Source: Chrysiogenales bacterium | GTDB lineage: Bacteria > Acidobacteriota > Aminicenantia > UBA2199 | Reading direction: 5' to 3' | Assembly: GCA_004525465.1 (NCBI GenBank) | Contig: SPCN01000107.1 | Coordinates: forward strand, 1-7,430 | Length of the DNA: 7,430 nucleotides | In this document: positions 1 to 7,325 of the stretch, one piece after another | How the letters are laid out: each line of letters starts with the position of its first letter | Position numbering within the stretch: position 1 is the stretch's first letter | Made by a program: the position numbers and the translations under genes | Notes under the pieces: model-generated | Seen by the model: the letters and a program-made list of their open reading frames with translations, nothing else | The model's database searches: none | Told to the model about the DNA's origin: nothing

Positions 1-2033
1 GTCTCCATATTGGCCAGCGCCTGTTCCAGTTTGCCGTTCCTGGCCAGGACCAGGGCATAATTGAAGAAGAATTTCCCCTCCGGCTTTATGGCTGCGGCCC
101 GGGCCAGCATCTGCTCGGCATCGGCCAAACTCCCATAGCGCGTGTTCAGCAATGCCACCTTGAGCAGCAGTTCGGGCTGGCCGGAGGCCTCTTCATTTTC
201 CAGCAGTTGGTTGTAGGCCTCCACAGCCTGCTCGTACTTTTTTATGGTGATCAGCAATTCGGCGTACTTGATGCGCAGGGACACGTTCTGCGGTTCGATG
301 CCCAGCGCCTGGGCGAAATATTCGGCCGCTGCGGCGGGGCGGTTCTGCTTCTCCCTGATCTCGCCCAACAAAATCGTGGCCCGGGTATTGCGTGGGTTTT
401 TATCCAGGATCTCACGGCAGCGCTTTTCGGCCTTATCGTATATTTTCATGTCGAACAAAGACAAGGCCAGGGTCTGTTTGAAGTTTTCGACATCCGGAAA
501 AGTGTCGATCGCCTGCTTCAGGATATTCAAGGCCGCGTTGAAGTTGCGCTTGGACATGTATATCTTGTATTGCAGATTGAACACATGCGGCATCTTCAAA
601 CCGGGATTTTCGGCCAGCAGCTGCAGCAGCCCGCTTTCCGCCGCCGCTGTCTTTTTCTGGCTGAGCAACTGGCTGATCTCCTTCAGGCGCGCGTCGATCA
701 GCACGCCTTGCTTGGGATCGAGGGCCGCGGCCGCCTGGCTGGAAAAGGCAGAAATGTATCCGAGGGCCTGCAGCTGCTCCTTATCGCCGGCGCTCAGTTC
801 GCGCCGCGTCTCGCCACTGCTCTGGGAATGGTCGACAATGAACTTGGCCAGGCGCTTGTCCATGTCCCGGGCGACGATGTTTTTGCGCAATAACAGATTT
901 TGCTTTTCACTGCGATCGGCATCCAGGTCATACAGTTCGGGGTCGGGCAGCGAAATGTATTTGTAATTCCGGTGCAGCAGCCCGGTCAGCGGCGCCCAGT
1001 TCATCTCTTCGCGACCGTACAGGCTTTCGAAATAGAATGTCCGCTCCTCTTTTTCGGAGCCGCCTTTGAGCAGGGAGCGAAAACTGCGTCCCTGTACCGC
1101 CCGCGGGATCTCAAATCCAAACAGGTCCAGCACCGTGGGCATGACATCGACCAGCCCCACCCTGGCAGCCGCCGTCCTGGCCTTGCCAAAAAGCTTGGGA
1201 GCGTAAAAGATAAGCGGAACCCTCAGGGCCTCCTCGTAGCAAAAGATGCCATGGCCCTGTTCCACATGTTCGCCGAAGGCTTCGCCATGATCACCGGCGA
1301 TAATGACCAGGGTGTGTTCCAGCAGTCCGCGCCGGCGCAGGTCCTCGATAACGCGCCCTACCCAGACATCGGTATAAGCGATCTCACCGTCGTACAGCCC
1401 CTTGCTACCCTGGGGGAAGCGCTTGGCGAATTCCAGGGGCGGCCGGTAAGGGGTGTGCGGGTCGTAAAAATGCAACCAGTAAAAGAAAGGTTTATTGTTC
1501 TGCCCCAGCCAGGCGCTGAACTTTTCATGGACCAGTTCGGCCGGGATCTCCGATTTGTAATTGCGGATCATTTCGTGGGTATCCAGGCTGTCGTCGTAGA
1601 GTGAAAAGCCCTGATTGACTCCGAATTTGGACAGCAGAACAAATGAGGAGATTACCGCCCGCGTATCGTAACCCCTATCTTTCAAAACTTCGGCCAGGGT
1701 GACCTCGTTTTCGGGCAGAAAATAACTGCCGTTATTGCGCACGTTGTTGGCAATTGGGTAGCGGCCGGTGAAAAGGGCGGAATGGGAGGGCAGGGTCAAA
1801 GGCACGGGTGCGTAGCCGTTATCAAAGCGGATACCCTGACTGGCCAGGAGATCGATGTTTGGCGTTTGGGCCGTTTTGTAGCCATAGGCCCCGATATGGT
1901 CGGCCCGGGTCGTGTCCAGGGTGATGATGAGAACATTCCATGCCGTCCCGGTTCCGCCGCGGCGCAACAGGAAAAAAAGACCGCTGGCGGCCAGCAGCAA
2001 CACGAGGATGACCAATAATTTTCTTTTGCTCAT
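1..2033 (-). CDS. Sulfatase-superfamily/TPR fusion protein, membrane-anchored (3' end outside window)
   Basis: I translated this reading frame by hand: it is open from the ATG at 2033-2031 to the left edge, giving 677 residues and no stop, so the C-terminus is missing. Residues 1-25 are a basic start (MSKRK) and a hydrophobic stretch followed by RR, with no clear cleavage site, so probably a signal anchor with the rest in the periplasm. Residues 33-430 are a sulfatase (alkaline phosphatase superfamily) domain: LDTTRADHIGAYG at 39-51 with metal-ligand Asp40, TLPSH at 80-84 in the nucleophile position, DPHTPY at 191-196, GDHGEAFGEH at 247-256, ELYDL at 366-370 and LGYIS at 424-428. Residues about 445-677 are TPR-like helical repeats (for example YDKAEKRCREILDKNPRN). 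The start is firm: an in-frame TGA lies upstream with no other start codon between, and GGAG sits 11 nt before the ATG. It is 49 bp downstream of a paralogue with no terminator between, so probably cotranscribed. Thr replaces the formylglycine Cys/Ser, so true sulfatase activity is doubtful; the substrate is unknown. Confidence 0.95.
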   Translation of the reverse strand, partial: MSKRKLLVILVLLLAASGLFFLLRRGGTGTAWNVLIITLDTTRADHIGAYGYKTAQTPNIDLLASQGIRFDNGYAPVPLTLPSHSALFTGRYPIANNVRNNGSYFLPENEVTLAEVLKDRGYDTRAVISSFVLLSKFGVNQGFSLYDDSLDTHEMIRNYKSEIPAELVHEKFSAWLGQNNKPFFYWLHFYDPHTPYRPPLEFAKRFPQGSKGLYDGEIAYTDVWVGRVIEDLRRRGLLEHTLVIIAGDHGEAFGEHVEQGHGIFCYEEALRVPLIFYAPKLFGKARTAAARVGLVDVMPTVLDLFGFEIPRAVQGRSFRSLLKGGSEKEERTFYFESLYGREEMNWAPLTGLLHRNYKYISLPDPELYDLDADRSEKQNLLLRKNIVARDMDKRLAKFIVDHSQSSGETRRELSAGDKEQLQALGYISAFSSQAAAALDPKQGVLIDARLKEISQLLSQKKTAAAESGLLQLLAENPGLKMPHVFNLQYKIYMSKRNFNAALNILKQAIDTFPDVENFKQTLALSLFDMKIYDKAEKRCREILDKNPRNTRATILLGEIREKQNRPAAAAEYFAQALGIEPQNVSLRIKYAELLITIKKYEQAVEAYNQLLENEEASGQPELLLKVALLNTRYGSLADAEQMLARAAAIKPEGKFFFNYALVLARNGKLEQALANME

Positions 2034-2082
2034 GCTTGATTTAACTCCGTTTTCCCTGCCAAGGGCTCAAAGGCGGCCCCGG

Positions 2083-4179
2083 TCATTGCCCGGCCGCTGC
2101 GGCAAGCAGGCGCCGCAACACGGCGCGGTCCGCGGCAGACAACAACTTAAGGTATTGCGCCTGCAGCCGCTGCAGATAATCGTTGGCCTCGGCTTTTCGT
2201 CCCGCGGCGATCAAGGTGACCGCGATATTGAAATAGGCATCGCTAAAATCGGGCTGCAACTCCAAAACTTTCCGCCAGTCTGCGAGCGCCGGCTCAACCT
2301 GTCCGGCAAATTTGCATGCAGCGCCCCTGCCGTTGTAGGCCGCGACCGATTTCACATCCAACTCAATGGCCTTGTTGAAAGCGCTGACGGCCTGGGCGCG
2401 CAAGGGTTCGTCTTTTGCCGCCACAAAGCGGGCCAGGTATAAGGCGCCCAGGTTAGCGTAAACCATGGCATTTTGCGGATCCAGGGCCAGGGCTTTTTCG
2501 TAAGCCTCATAAGCCTTGCCGAAATTTTTCATGCGAAAAAAAGCGACCCCCAGGTAATTCCAATTGTCGGAGTCGGCCGCATCAGCGGCCAGAACCTCTT
2601 TGAGCAAAACCACGGCTTCATCATAGCGGTTTATTTCAGTCAAGAAAACACCCAATTTCGACTTCAATTCCATGCTGTCCGGTTTCCTTTGCAGTCCCTG
2701 GCGCAAAATATCCACGGCGGCCTGCGGCTGCCGCAGATAATGCAGGGTGTCGGCCAGGTGGGCATAGGAGCCGATGTCGTCCGGCTTGCTGGTGAGAACC
2801 TGCTCGTACAATTCCCGGGCTTCACGATATTTTTTCTGGTTGAACATTTGGTTGGCGCTGCGCAGTTTGTTCTGGATGGGCAGCAGTGTTTTCAAGTCAT
2901 CATCACGGGTGAAAACCGCCTTTTTCTCAACCTTGATCCCGGCCAAGTACCCGAATGAGCGCAGTCGCCGCAATGTTTCCGCCGGCAAGGTCAGGCGCGC
3001 CGCCGCCGTTTCCTTCCCCGACATCTTGTTTTTCAATTGCGTCAATTGCCGGTTCAGATCGGAAAGCTTGCGCGAGGAAATGATGTTCTTGGTTTCCTCA
3101 AAGTCCCGTTTGATATCGTAAAGCTCCTTGATAGGCAGGTCGATATATTTCACTTTGCCGTCAATGAATCCTTCCAGGGGCGCCCAGCCTTTGCTTAAAA
3201 AGGGGCCCTTGGATTCAATATAGACCGGTCTTTCCGTTTCCTGCCGGCCATTAAGCAGGGGCAGCAGCGACCTGCCCGTGAGCCCGGGCGGAGGAGCGCT
3301 GCCCAAAATATCGCAAACCGTGGGGAAAATATCCACATGGGAGACAAGGGTTTTTACGGTCCCGGGCCGGGCCCCCGGCCGGCAAATGATCAGCGGGATA
3401 TGGACCGTGGAATTGTAGGCAAAAAATCCGTGCTCGAATTCCCCATGTTCACCCAGGGCTTCACCGTGGTCAGCGGTTATGATGATCAGAGTGGAAGCCA
3501 GGCGGCCCGATTTTTCCAGGAAGGAAAACAATTTGCCGAGTTCGGCGTCAACATAGGCGATCTCGCCGGCATAGGGATCGGCACTGTAGAGCTTGTCAAA
3601 GGGCGCCGGCGGCGCGTAGGGGAAATGGGGGTCCCACAAGTGCAGCCAGCAAAACCATGCGCTCTTTTGGCCCGCTATCCATTCCTGAGCCAAGGGGACG
3701 ATTTCCGCGGCCAGGAAAGTGTCCTGGTTCAAAGGTTCACGATAAAGGTCGAATCCCTGATCGAGTCCCAATGTCCTGCTCAGCACAAAAGAGCTGACAA
3801 ATGCTGCCGTGACGTAGCTTTGGCCCCGCAGCTGCTCGGCCAGGGTGAAAAAGCGTTTGTCGAGACAGTATCCGTTATTATCGGCAACGCCGTGATACAA
3901 AGGCGTGTAACCGGTAAGGATATTGGCATGAGCGGGCAGGGTCATGGGCGTATGCGAAAAAGCCCGGGTAAAAACCGAGCCGCGCCCGGCCAGGCGGTCG
4001 ATATGGGGAGTCAACTGCGGCCTCACCCCATAAACGCCGATGTGGTCGGCCCGGGTGGTATCAAGGGTGATCAGCAGGACATTGCCAGCCGTCTCGCCTG
4101 CTTGGCCGCTGGCCGGAACAAGGAGGAGGAGCAAAAATCTCCATGCTGCCCAAAAAAGAAAAATCGGCTTTCTCTTCAT
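2083..4179 (-). CDS. Exported sulfatase-superfamily/TPR fusion protein (698 aa)
   Basis: The N-terminus (MKRK, then a hydrophobic core to about residue 21, possible cleavage after Ala27) is a signal peptide, so the protein acts in the periplasm or at the envelope. The sulfatase-fold domain spans about 32-415: LDTTRADHIGVYG at 39-51 (metal-ligand Asp40), MTLPAH at 79-84, WDPHFPY at 182-188, ADHGEALGEHG at 236-246 with His250, HVDIFPT at 281-287, ELYDI at 352-356 and SFGYLAG at 408-414. About six TPR-like repeats cover 437-680 (for example NYLGVAFFRMKNFGKAYEAY). In formylglycine sulfatases the active site reads C/S-x-P-S-R; here it is T80-L-P-A-H84, so the enzyme should not be matured like a sulfatase. 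Threonine nucleophiles are known elsewhere in the superfamily (LtaS, EptA, NPP), so a phosphodiesterase or transferase is possible. No Shine-Dalgarno precedes the ATG and the next Met is residue 79, so the start holds and translation may be leaderless. It is first in a probable two-gene operon with its downstream paralogue. Confidence 0.95.
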   Translation of the reverse strand: MKRKPIFLFWAAWRFLLLLLVPASGQAGETAGNVLLITLDTTRADHIGVYGVRPQLTPHIDRLAGRGSVFTRAFSHTPMTLPAHANILTGYTPLYHGVADNNGYCLDKRFFTLAEQLRGQSYVTAAFVSSFVLSRTLGLDQGFDLYREPLNQDTFLAAEIVPLAQEWIAGQKSAWFCWLHLWDPHFPYAPPAPFDKLYSADPYAGEIAYVDAELGKLFSFLEKSGRLASTLIIITADHGEALGEHGEFEHGFFAYNSTVHIPLIICRPGARPGTVKTLVSHVDIFPTVCDILGSAPPPGLTGRSLLPLLNGRQETERPVYIESKGPFLSKGWAPLEGFIDGKVKYIDLPIKELYDIKRDFEETKNIISSRKLSDLNRQLTQLKNKMSGKETAAARLTLPAETLRRLRSFGYLAGIKVEKKAVFTRDDDLKTLLPIQNKLRSANQMFNQKKYREARELYEQVLTSKPDDIGSYAHLADTLHYLRQPQAAVDILRQGLQRKPDSMELKSKLGVFLTEINRYDEAVVLLKEVLAADAADSDNWNYLGVAFFRMKNFGKAYEAYEKALALDPQNAMVYANLGALYLARFVAAKDEPLRAQAVSAFNKAIELDVKSVAAYNGRGAACKFAGQVEPALADWRKVLELQPDFSDAYFNIAVTLIAAGRKAEANDYLQRLQAQYLKLLSAADRAVLRRLLAAAAGQ

Positions 4180-4186
4180 ACTGGGT

Positions 4187-4195
4187 ATTATAGCA
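4187..4195 (-). promoter_or_regulatory. Extended -10 promoter for the sulfatase/TPR operon, likely leaderless
   Basis: On the minus strand TGC-TATAAT is an exact extended -10 element (TGn plus a consensus hexamer). Only 7 nt (ACCCAGT) separate TATAAT from the ATG at 4179, so transcription at the usual distance starts at 4180 or 4179, on or next to the A of the start codon. No good -35 is present; the region at about -35 is the T-run of the preceding terminator, as tolerated by extended -10 promoters. The absence of a Shine-Dalgarno fits a leaderless transcript. This is inferred from sequence only. Confidence 0.62.
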
Positions 4196-4210
4196 CAGCC
4201 AAAACAGGTT

Positions 4211-4245
4211 AAAAAAAAACCCCCTCCCCAAGTTAGGGGAGGGGG
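4211..4245 (-). terminator. Rho-independent terminator of the TonB-dependent receptor gene
   Basis: Reading the minus strand, CCCCCTCCCC (4245-4236), a 6-nt loop TAACTT and GGGGAGGGGG (4229-4220) form a perfect 10-bp GC-rich stem, immediately followed by nine T (4219-4211). It lies 48 bp past the receptor stop codon and just upstream of the next gene's promoter, so it separates the two transcription units. On the plus strand the hairpin is followed only by a short mixed pyrimidine run, so it is directional. Confidence 0.94.
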
Positions 4246-4255
4246 TCTCTTTATC

Positions 4256-4275
4256 GGGTTTGATCGCTCAAACCC
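4256..4275 (-). repeat. 8-bp inverted repeat (3'-UTR hairpin) between receptor stop and terminator
   Basis: GGGTTTGA (4256-4263), loop TCGC and TCAAACCC (4268-4275) form a perfect 8-bp stem with a 4-nt loop. It starts 18 bp beyond the receptor stop codon and 10 bp before the terminator stem. Neither strand has a T-run after it, so it is not itself a terminator; a 3'-end stabilising hairpin of the receptor mRNA is the simplest reading. Confidence 0.7.
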
Positions 4276-4293
4276 CAGTTTTGAGTTGCAGCT

Positions 4294-7194
4294 TTAGAAG
4301 TTGAGGCGGAAGCCGAACTGGAAGTTACCCGGGTTGGTGACCATCTGGATTTCGTCCTTGTTGGGTCCGATGGTGTTGTCCAATTTCAGGGTGGCCTGCT
4401 TGTTGGTCACGTTGTACCAGTCGACGAACAGGGTGGCGGTGCTGTTGTCGGAAATTTTGAACACCTTTTCCAGGCCGAGGTTGAGGATGGCAAAGGTCGG
4501 CAGACGGTCGTCGCCGAACTTCTTGCCGCCTTCATAGAAATAGGTCCAGCCAATGCCGCCGGGGAGATAGATGCGGGTGCGGTAGGGAATAACATAGCCT
4601 TCGCGGGCCTGGAACACAGCGGAAAGGTTCAGCCCAAAGGGCAACTGGTAGAGGCCGGAGAGCTTGAACATCCAACGCGAATTCACGTAGATGCCGGTCA
4701 TGCCGGAACCGCCCGACTGCGGGGCGACCACGGCTTCATTGAAGAAGTCGAAATTGTTCTGATCGAAGTGCTCGCTGCGATCCATGGTACTCATCCAGTC
4801 AGAGTAGGTGAAGGAGGCGTCGGCCATCCACTTGTTGGACATCTTCTTGGTGAAGACCACGTTCACGGCCATGTACTTTTCGTAGTCCTTTTCATAGTTG
4901 GTGTAGTAGGTGCCGACTGGTCTCACATAGCGCAGCCACTTGGGCACCTGGGTGTCGCCGACGGTCTGGGTGCCGGACTGGTACCAGTTGGCCGCGGTCT
5001 CGATGGCGCCGCCGGGCAGGATGCCGATGGCCCGGGTCAGGTTGTGGCGCTTCTTGTAAAAACCGGCAACGCTTATGGCGAGGTCTTCGCCCAGGGCCTT
5101 TTCAAAGGAGAGGGTCAGCTCGTCGAGCAGCGGCGTGTTGTAATCGGCGTTGTACTGCACCCTTCTGATCCCCTGGGTGTAATCGACCAACTGGGTGTTG
5201 GTCCAGGACTGGTAGCCGCCGGAGTAGCCGGGACCGTAGGCATAATAATACCAATTGAATACCTCGTTCCACTGGGGTGTATCGTCATTGTTGTTGTCGT
5301 ACCAGTAGAAATCGGTTTCACGGCGCGGCACGAGGTTATTGGCCAGTTCGTTACCGCTCTGCGAACCGTAGCGGGCCACGGCCAGCTTCAGGACGTTCTT
5401 GCCGTCGCCGCTGATGTCATAGGTCAGCGAAAGTCTGGGAGAAATCGTCGTCCAGGATACCGGCACGTCCATGGCGGGAATGTTCAGGTCGCCCATGGTG
5501 GCGGGCAGGAGCTTTTCCTTGTGGTGCGTAGTGCCCGGTTCGTACCAGTAAACCCCTTTCTGCAGGTAGCTGTTAAGAGATCCGCTTTCCTTGTCGTAGC
5601 GCGCGCCAAGAGTGACATTAAGTTTGCCGAAGGTGGCGGTATCGGACAGGTAGAATGACGTCCTGTTGAAGCCCACGTCGAGGCCCCAGTTGGGACAGAA
5701 CCAGACCTCGCCCCACGGTTCGCCCTGGGTGTACTTGACCGCGATTCTCTGGTTGGGATAGAGTGACTGCGAAGTGGTGGTGGCATCGACGTAGTCCACG
5801 CCGAAGCGGATCTCGTGGTCGGCGCCGAGGATGTTCTCGGCAAAATAGTTGCCGTTCAAAGACAAGTTGATCTGGTTGCGGTTGGTGATGTAATGGTAGG
5901 TGTTGTTCAGCCATTTATAGGGTGAAAATAAATAGAGCCAGTCCGTACCCACGTGGTCGCCTTCCGCATTGATCGTGCCGCCGCGGGGGTCGAGGACGAA
6001 GCCGCCATCGGTGTAGGCCACCTTGGCGTCGAGCATCAGGTTGCCCAGGATCTGCTGTATGGCACCGTAATAGACCCAGCCGGGGCCGTCCTGGTCGAAC
6101 AGCGAGCCGTTGTTCTGCTGGGCGGCGGAGAGCACGGTGCGGCCCCATTTCTTCTTGGCATCGTGGGTGAGGTTCAGGTCACCGCTGGTGTTGCCGAATT
6201 GGAAGTTCATCTTGGCGTAACCGGAAAGGAGCCAGGTGGCGTCTTCGTCACCGGTGATTTGCCGGCCGTGGATGTCCTGGATGGCGTAGGAACCCATGAA
6301 AAACACATGGTCCTTAACGATCGGGCCGCCGAAGTTCACGCCGTACTGGTAAAGGCGGTTGATGCCCGGGGTAACGTATTTACTGCGCGTCATGTAGGGG
6401 GTCAGGTCCTGCTTCATTTCCCAGGCTTTGTCCTGCACGTACAAATGGAAGTCACCGGCGAAGCGGTTGCCGGCGCGCTTGGAAACGAAATTCAGCTGGA
6501 CGCCGCCGGTCTGGGCACCGATGTCATTGGCGCCCACGGTGATCTGCATCTCTTCGTAGGCATTCATGTTCAGGTAGGCGGGAGCGGCACCAATGGCGGA
6601 GGGGTCGGTGATGTTGGCGCCGTCCACGTTCCAGGTCGTGTCATCACTGGATGCGCCGCCGGCATAGAAGCTGGATTGCTGGCCGGACTCGTTGCCGCCG
6701 ACGTCAACGCGGTCAACCATCATGCCCGGAGCCAGCGACAGGATGGTGAAGGGGTTGCGGGCCGTGGGCAGGGACTGGATCATTTCCTTGGAAATGTTCA
6801 CGCCCACCGAGGTTTTCCTGGTATCCACCACGCTGGCCTTGGCGGTAACGACCACCTCTTCACGGATGGTGGTGGTTTCCATCGGCACGGTCAGGGTGAC
6901 GTTCTTGCCGACGAACAGGCGGATGCCCTTGCGGATGATGGTCTTGAAACCTTCGAGCTCAAACATCAGCTCATAGTTTCCGGGAGACAATTTCAGGAAC
7001 CTGAAGTTGCCTTCTTCCGAAGTGACCGTTGTTTTCTTGCCGATGACGTCACCGGTGATGGTGATCGTCACGCCGGGAATGGAGGAACCGTCAGGAAGCA
7101 CAACCGTACCGTAAATGTCGGCAAGTTGTACTTGGGCCACGGCGACTGAACTGATCAGTGCCAGGGCTGCAAAAAGTAGCACGAGTTTTTTCAT
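4294..7194 (-). CDS. TonB-dependent receptor, Oar-like, with carboxypeptidase-regulatory-like N-terminal domain (966 aa)
   Basis: Residues 1-20 are a signal peptide (MKK, hydrophobic core, AVA before Gln21). Residues about 25-107 resemble a carboxypeptidase regulatory-like beta-sandwich (GTVVLPDGSSIPGVTITI, later PGNYELMFELEGF), as found at the front of Oar/SusC-type receptors. EEVVVTA at 112-118 looks like a TonB box. The plug follows, with LPTARNPFTILSLAPGM at 142-158, WNVDGANITDP at 188-198 and GGVQLNFVSKRAGNRFAG at 230-247. The rest is rich in Tyr, Trp, Asn and Gly, as in a 22-strand barrel, and ends FGFRLNF with the terminal Phe expected of a BamA-assembled outer-membrane protein. Length is normal for the family. 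An AGGAGG Shine-Dalgarno 5 nt before the ATG fixes the start and suggests strong translation; a sigma-54 promoter lies just upstream. No SusD-like partner is visible. It would import, with TonB energy, an unknown ligand; some Oar-type receptors instead serve in adhesion or secretion. Confidence 0.94.
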   Translation of the reverse strand: MKKLVLLFAALALISSVAVAQVQLADIYGTVVLPDGSSIPGVTITITGDVIGKKTTVTSEEGNFRFLKLSPGNYELMFELEGFKTIIRKGIRLFVGKNVTLTVPMETTTIREEVVVTAKASVVDTRKTSVGVNISKEMIQSLPTARNPFTILSLAPGMMVDRVDVGGNESGQQSSFYAGGASSDDTTWNVDGANITDPSAIGAAPAYLNMNAYEEMQITVGANDIGAQTGGVQLNFVSKRAGNRFAGDFHLYVQDKAWEMKQDLTPYMTRSKYVTPGINRLYQYGVNFGGPIVKDHVFFMGSYAIQDIHGRQITGDEDATWLLSGYAKMNFQFGNTSGDLNLTHDAKKKWGRTVLSAAQQNNGSLFDQDGPGWVYYGAIQQILGNLMLDAKVAYTDGGFVLDPRGGTINAEGDHVGTDWLYLFSPYKWLNNTYHYITNRNQINLSLNGNYFAENILGADHEIRFGVDYVDATTTSQSLYPNQRIAVKYTQGEPWGEVWFCPNWGLDVGFNRTSFYLSDTATFGKLNVTLGARYDKESGSLNSYLQKGVYWYEPGTTHHKEKLLPATMGDLNIPAMDVPVSWTTISPRLSLTYDISGDGKNVLKLAVARYGSQSGNELANNLVPRRETDFYWYDNNNDDTPQWNEVFNWYYYAYGPGYSGGYQSWTNTQLVDYTQGIRRVQYNADYNTPLLDELTLSFEKALGEDLAISVAGFYKKRHNLTRAIGILPGGAIETAANWYQSGTQTVGDTQVPKWLRYVRPVGTYYTNYEKDYEKYMAVNVVFTKKMSNKWMADASFTYSDWMSTMDRSEHFDQNNFDFFNEAVVAPQSGGSGMTGIYVNSRWMFKLSGLYQLPFGLNLSAVFQAREGYVIPYRTRIYLPGGIGWTYFYEGGKKFGDDRLPTFAILNLGLEKVFKISDNSTATLFVDWYNVTNKQATLKLDNTIGPNKDEIQMVTNPGNFQFGFRLNF

Positions 7195-7199
7195 TCGTA

Positions 7200-7205
7200 C
7201 CTCCT
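7200..7205 (-). promoter_or_regulatory. Strong Shine-Dalgarno of the receptor gene
   Basis: The minus strand reads AGGAGG, then TACGA, then ATG: a full consensus with 5-nt spacing. It overlaps the end of a short AU-rich inverted repeat (7204-7216, CTAAAA/TTTTAG around one base), too weak to be called a switch. Its strength contrasts with the next gene down, which has no Shine-Dalgarno. Confidence 0.9.
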
Positions 7206-7230
7206 AAAAATTTTAGAGACACTTTTTTTA

Positions 7231-7246
7231 AGCAATAACCGTGCCA
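7231..7246 (-). promoter_or_regulatory. Sigma-54 (RpoN) -24/-12 promoter of the receptor gene
   Basis: On the minus strand the sequence is TGGCACGGTTATTGCT, matching every specified base of the sigma-54 consensus TGGCACG-N4-TTGCW with the GG and GC dinucleotides at exact spacing. The predicted start, 12 nt past the -12 C, is the G at about 7220, giving a 26-nt leader that contains the Shine-Dalgarno. Sigma-54 promoters need an AAA+ enhancer-binding protein bound upstream; paired sites lie at the right distance. No regulator gene is in the window. Confidence 0.82.
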
Positions 7247-7285
7247 TTTGCAGTATGCCCTTGATACAGGCATTGACAGCAGCAG

Positions 7286-7295
7286 CCGGTACCGG
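7286..7295. repeat. Perfect 10-bp palindrome CCGGTACCGG
   Basis: A self-complementary 10-mer in the divergent intergenic region, centred about 70 bp upstream of the predicted sigma-54 start and sharing one base with the left copy of the AT-rich repeat pair. It could be a separate protein-binding site, or simply chance. Confidence 0.4.
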
Positions 7296-7312
7296 AATTC
7301 AAATATTTGGAT
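7295..7312. promoter_or_regulatory. Operator-like palindromic site, copy 1
   Basis: GAATTCAAATATTTGGAT contains the perfect palindrome CAAATATTTG. Its inner 16 bases form a dyad with one mismatched pair. It is identical at 15 of 18 positions to copy 2, 31 bp away, and is centred about 84 bp upstream of the predicted sigma-54 start, within the usual range for enhancer-binding-protein sites. Confidence 0.6.
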
Positions 7313-7325
7313 TTGGCGACTGACT

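Noticed and set aside
207..1604. Overlapping plus-strand ORFs at the left end
   Set aside because: They are antisense shadows of the minus-strand sulfatase/TPR gene, whose frame runs open through the whole interval with clear catalytic and TPR motifs.
2034..2082. Gap between the two sulfatase/TPR genes checked for a terminator or promoter
   Set aside because: There is no stem followed by a T-run and no credible -35/-10 pair; only the GGAG of the downstream gene is visible, so an operon is the simplest reading.
3337..4212. 291-aa plus-strand ORF antisense to the sulfatase/TPR gene
   Set aside because: It covers conserved sulfatase motifs on the other strand, ends in the terminator/promoter region, and shows no domain of its own.
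5953..7149. 398-aa plus-strand ORF antisense to the receptor gene
   Set aside because: It is wholly antisense to a well-supported receptor, has no recognisable domain, and its composition (very rich in Gly, Val, His) is that of a shadow frame in GC-rich coding DNA.
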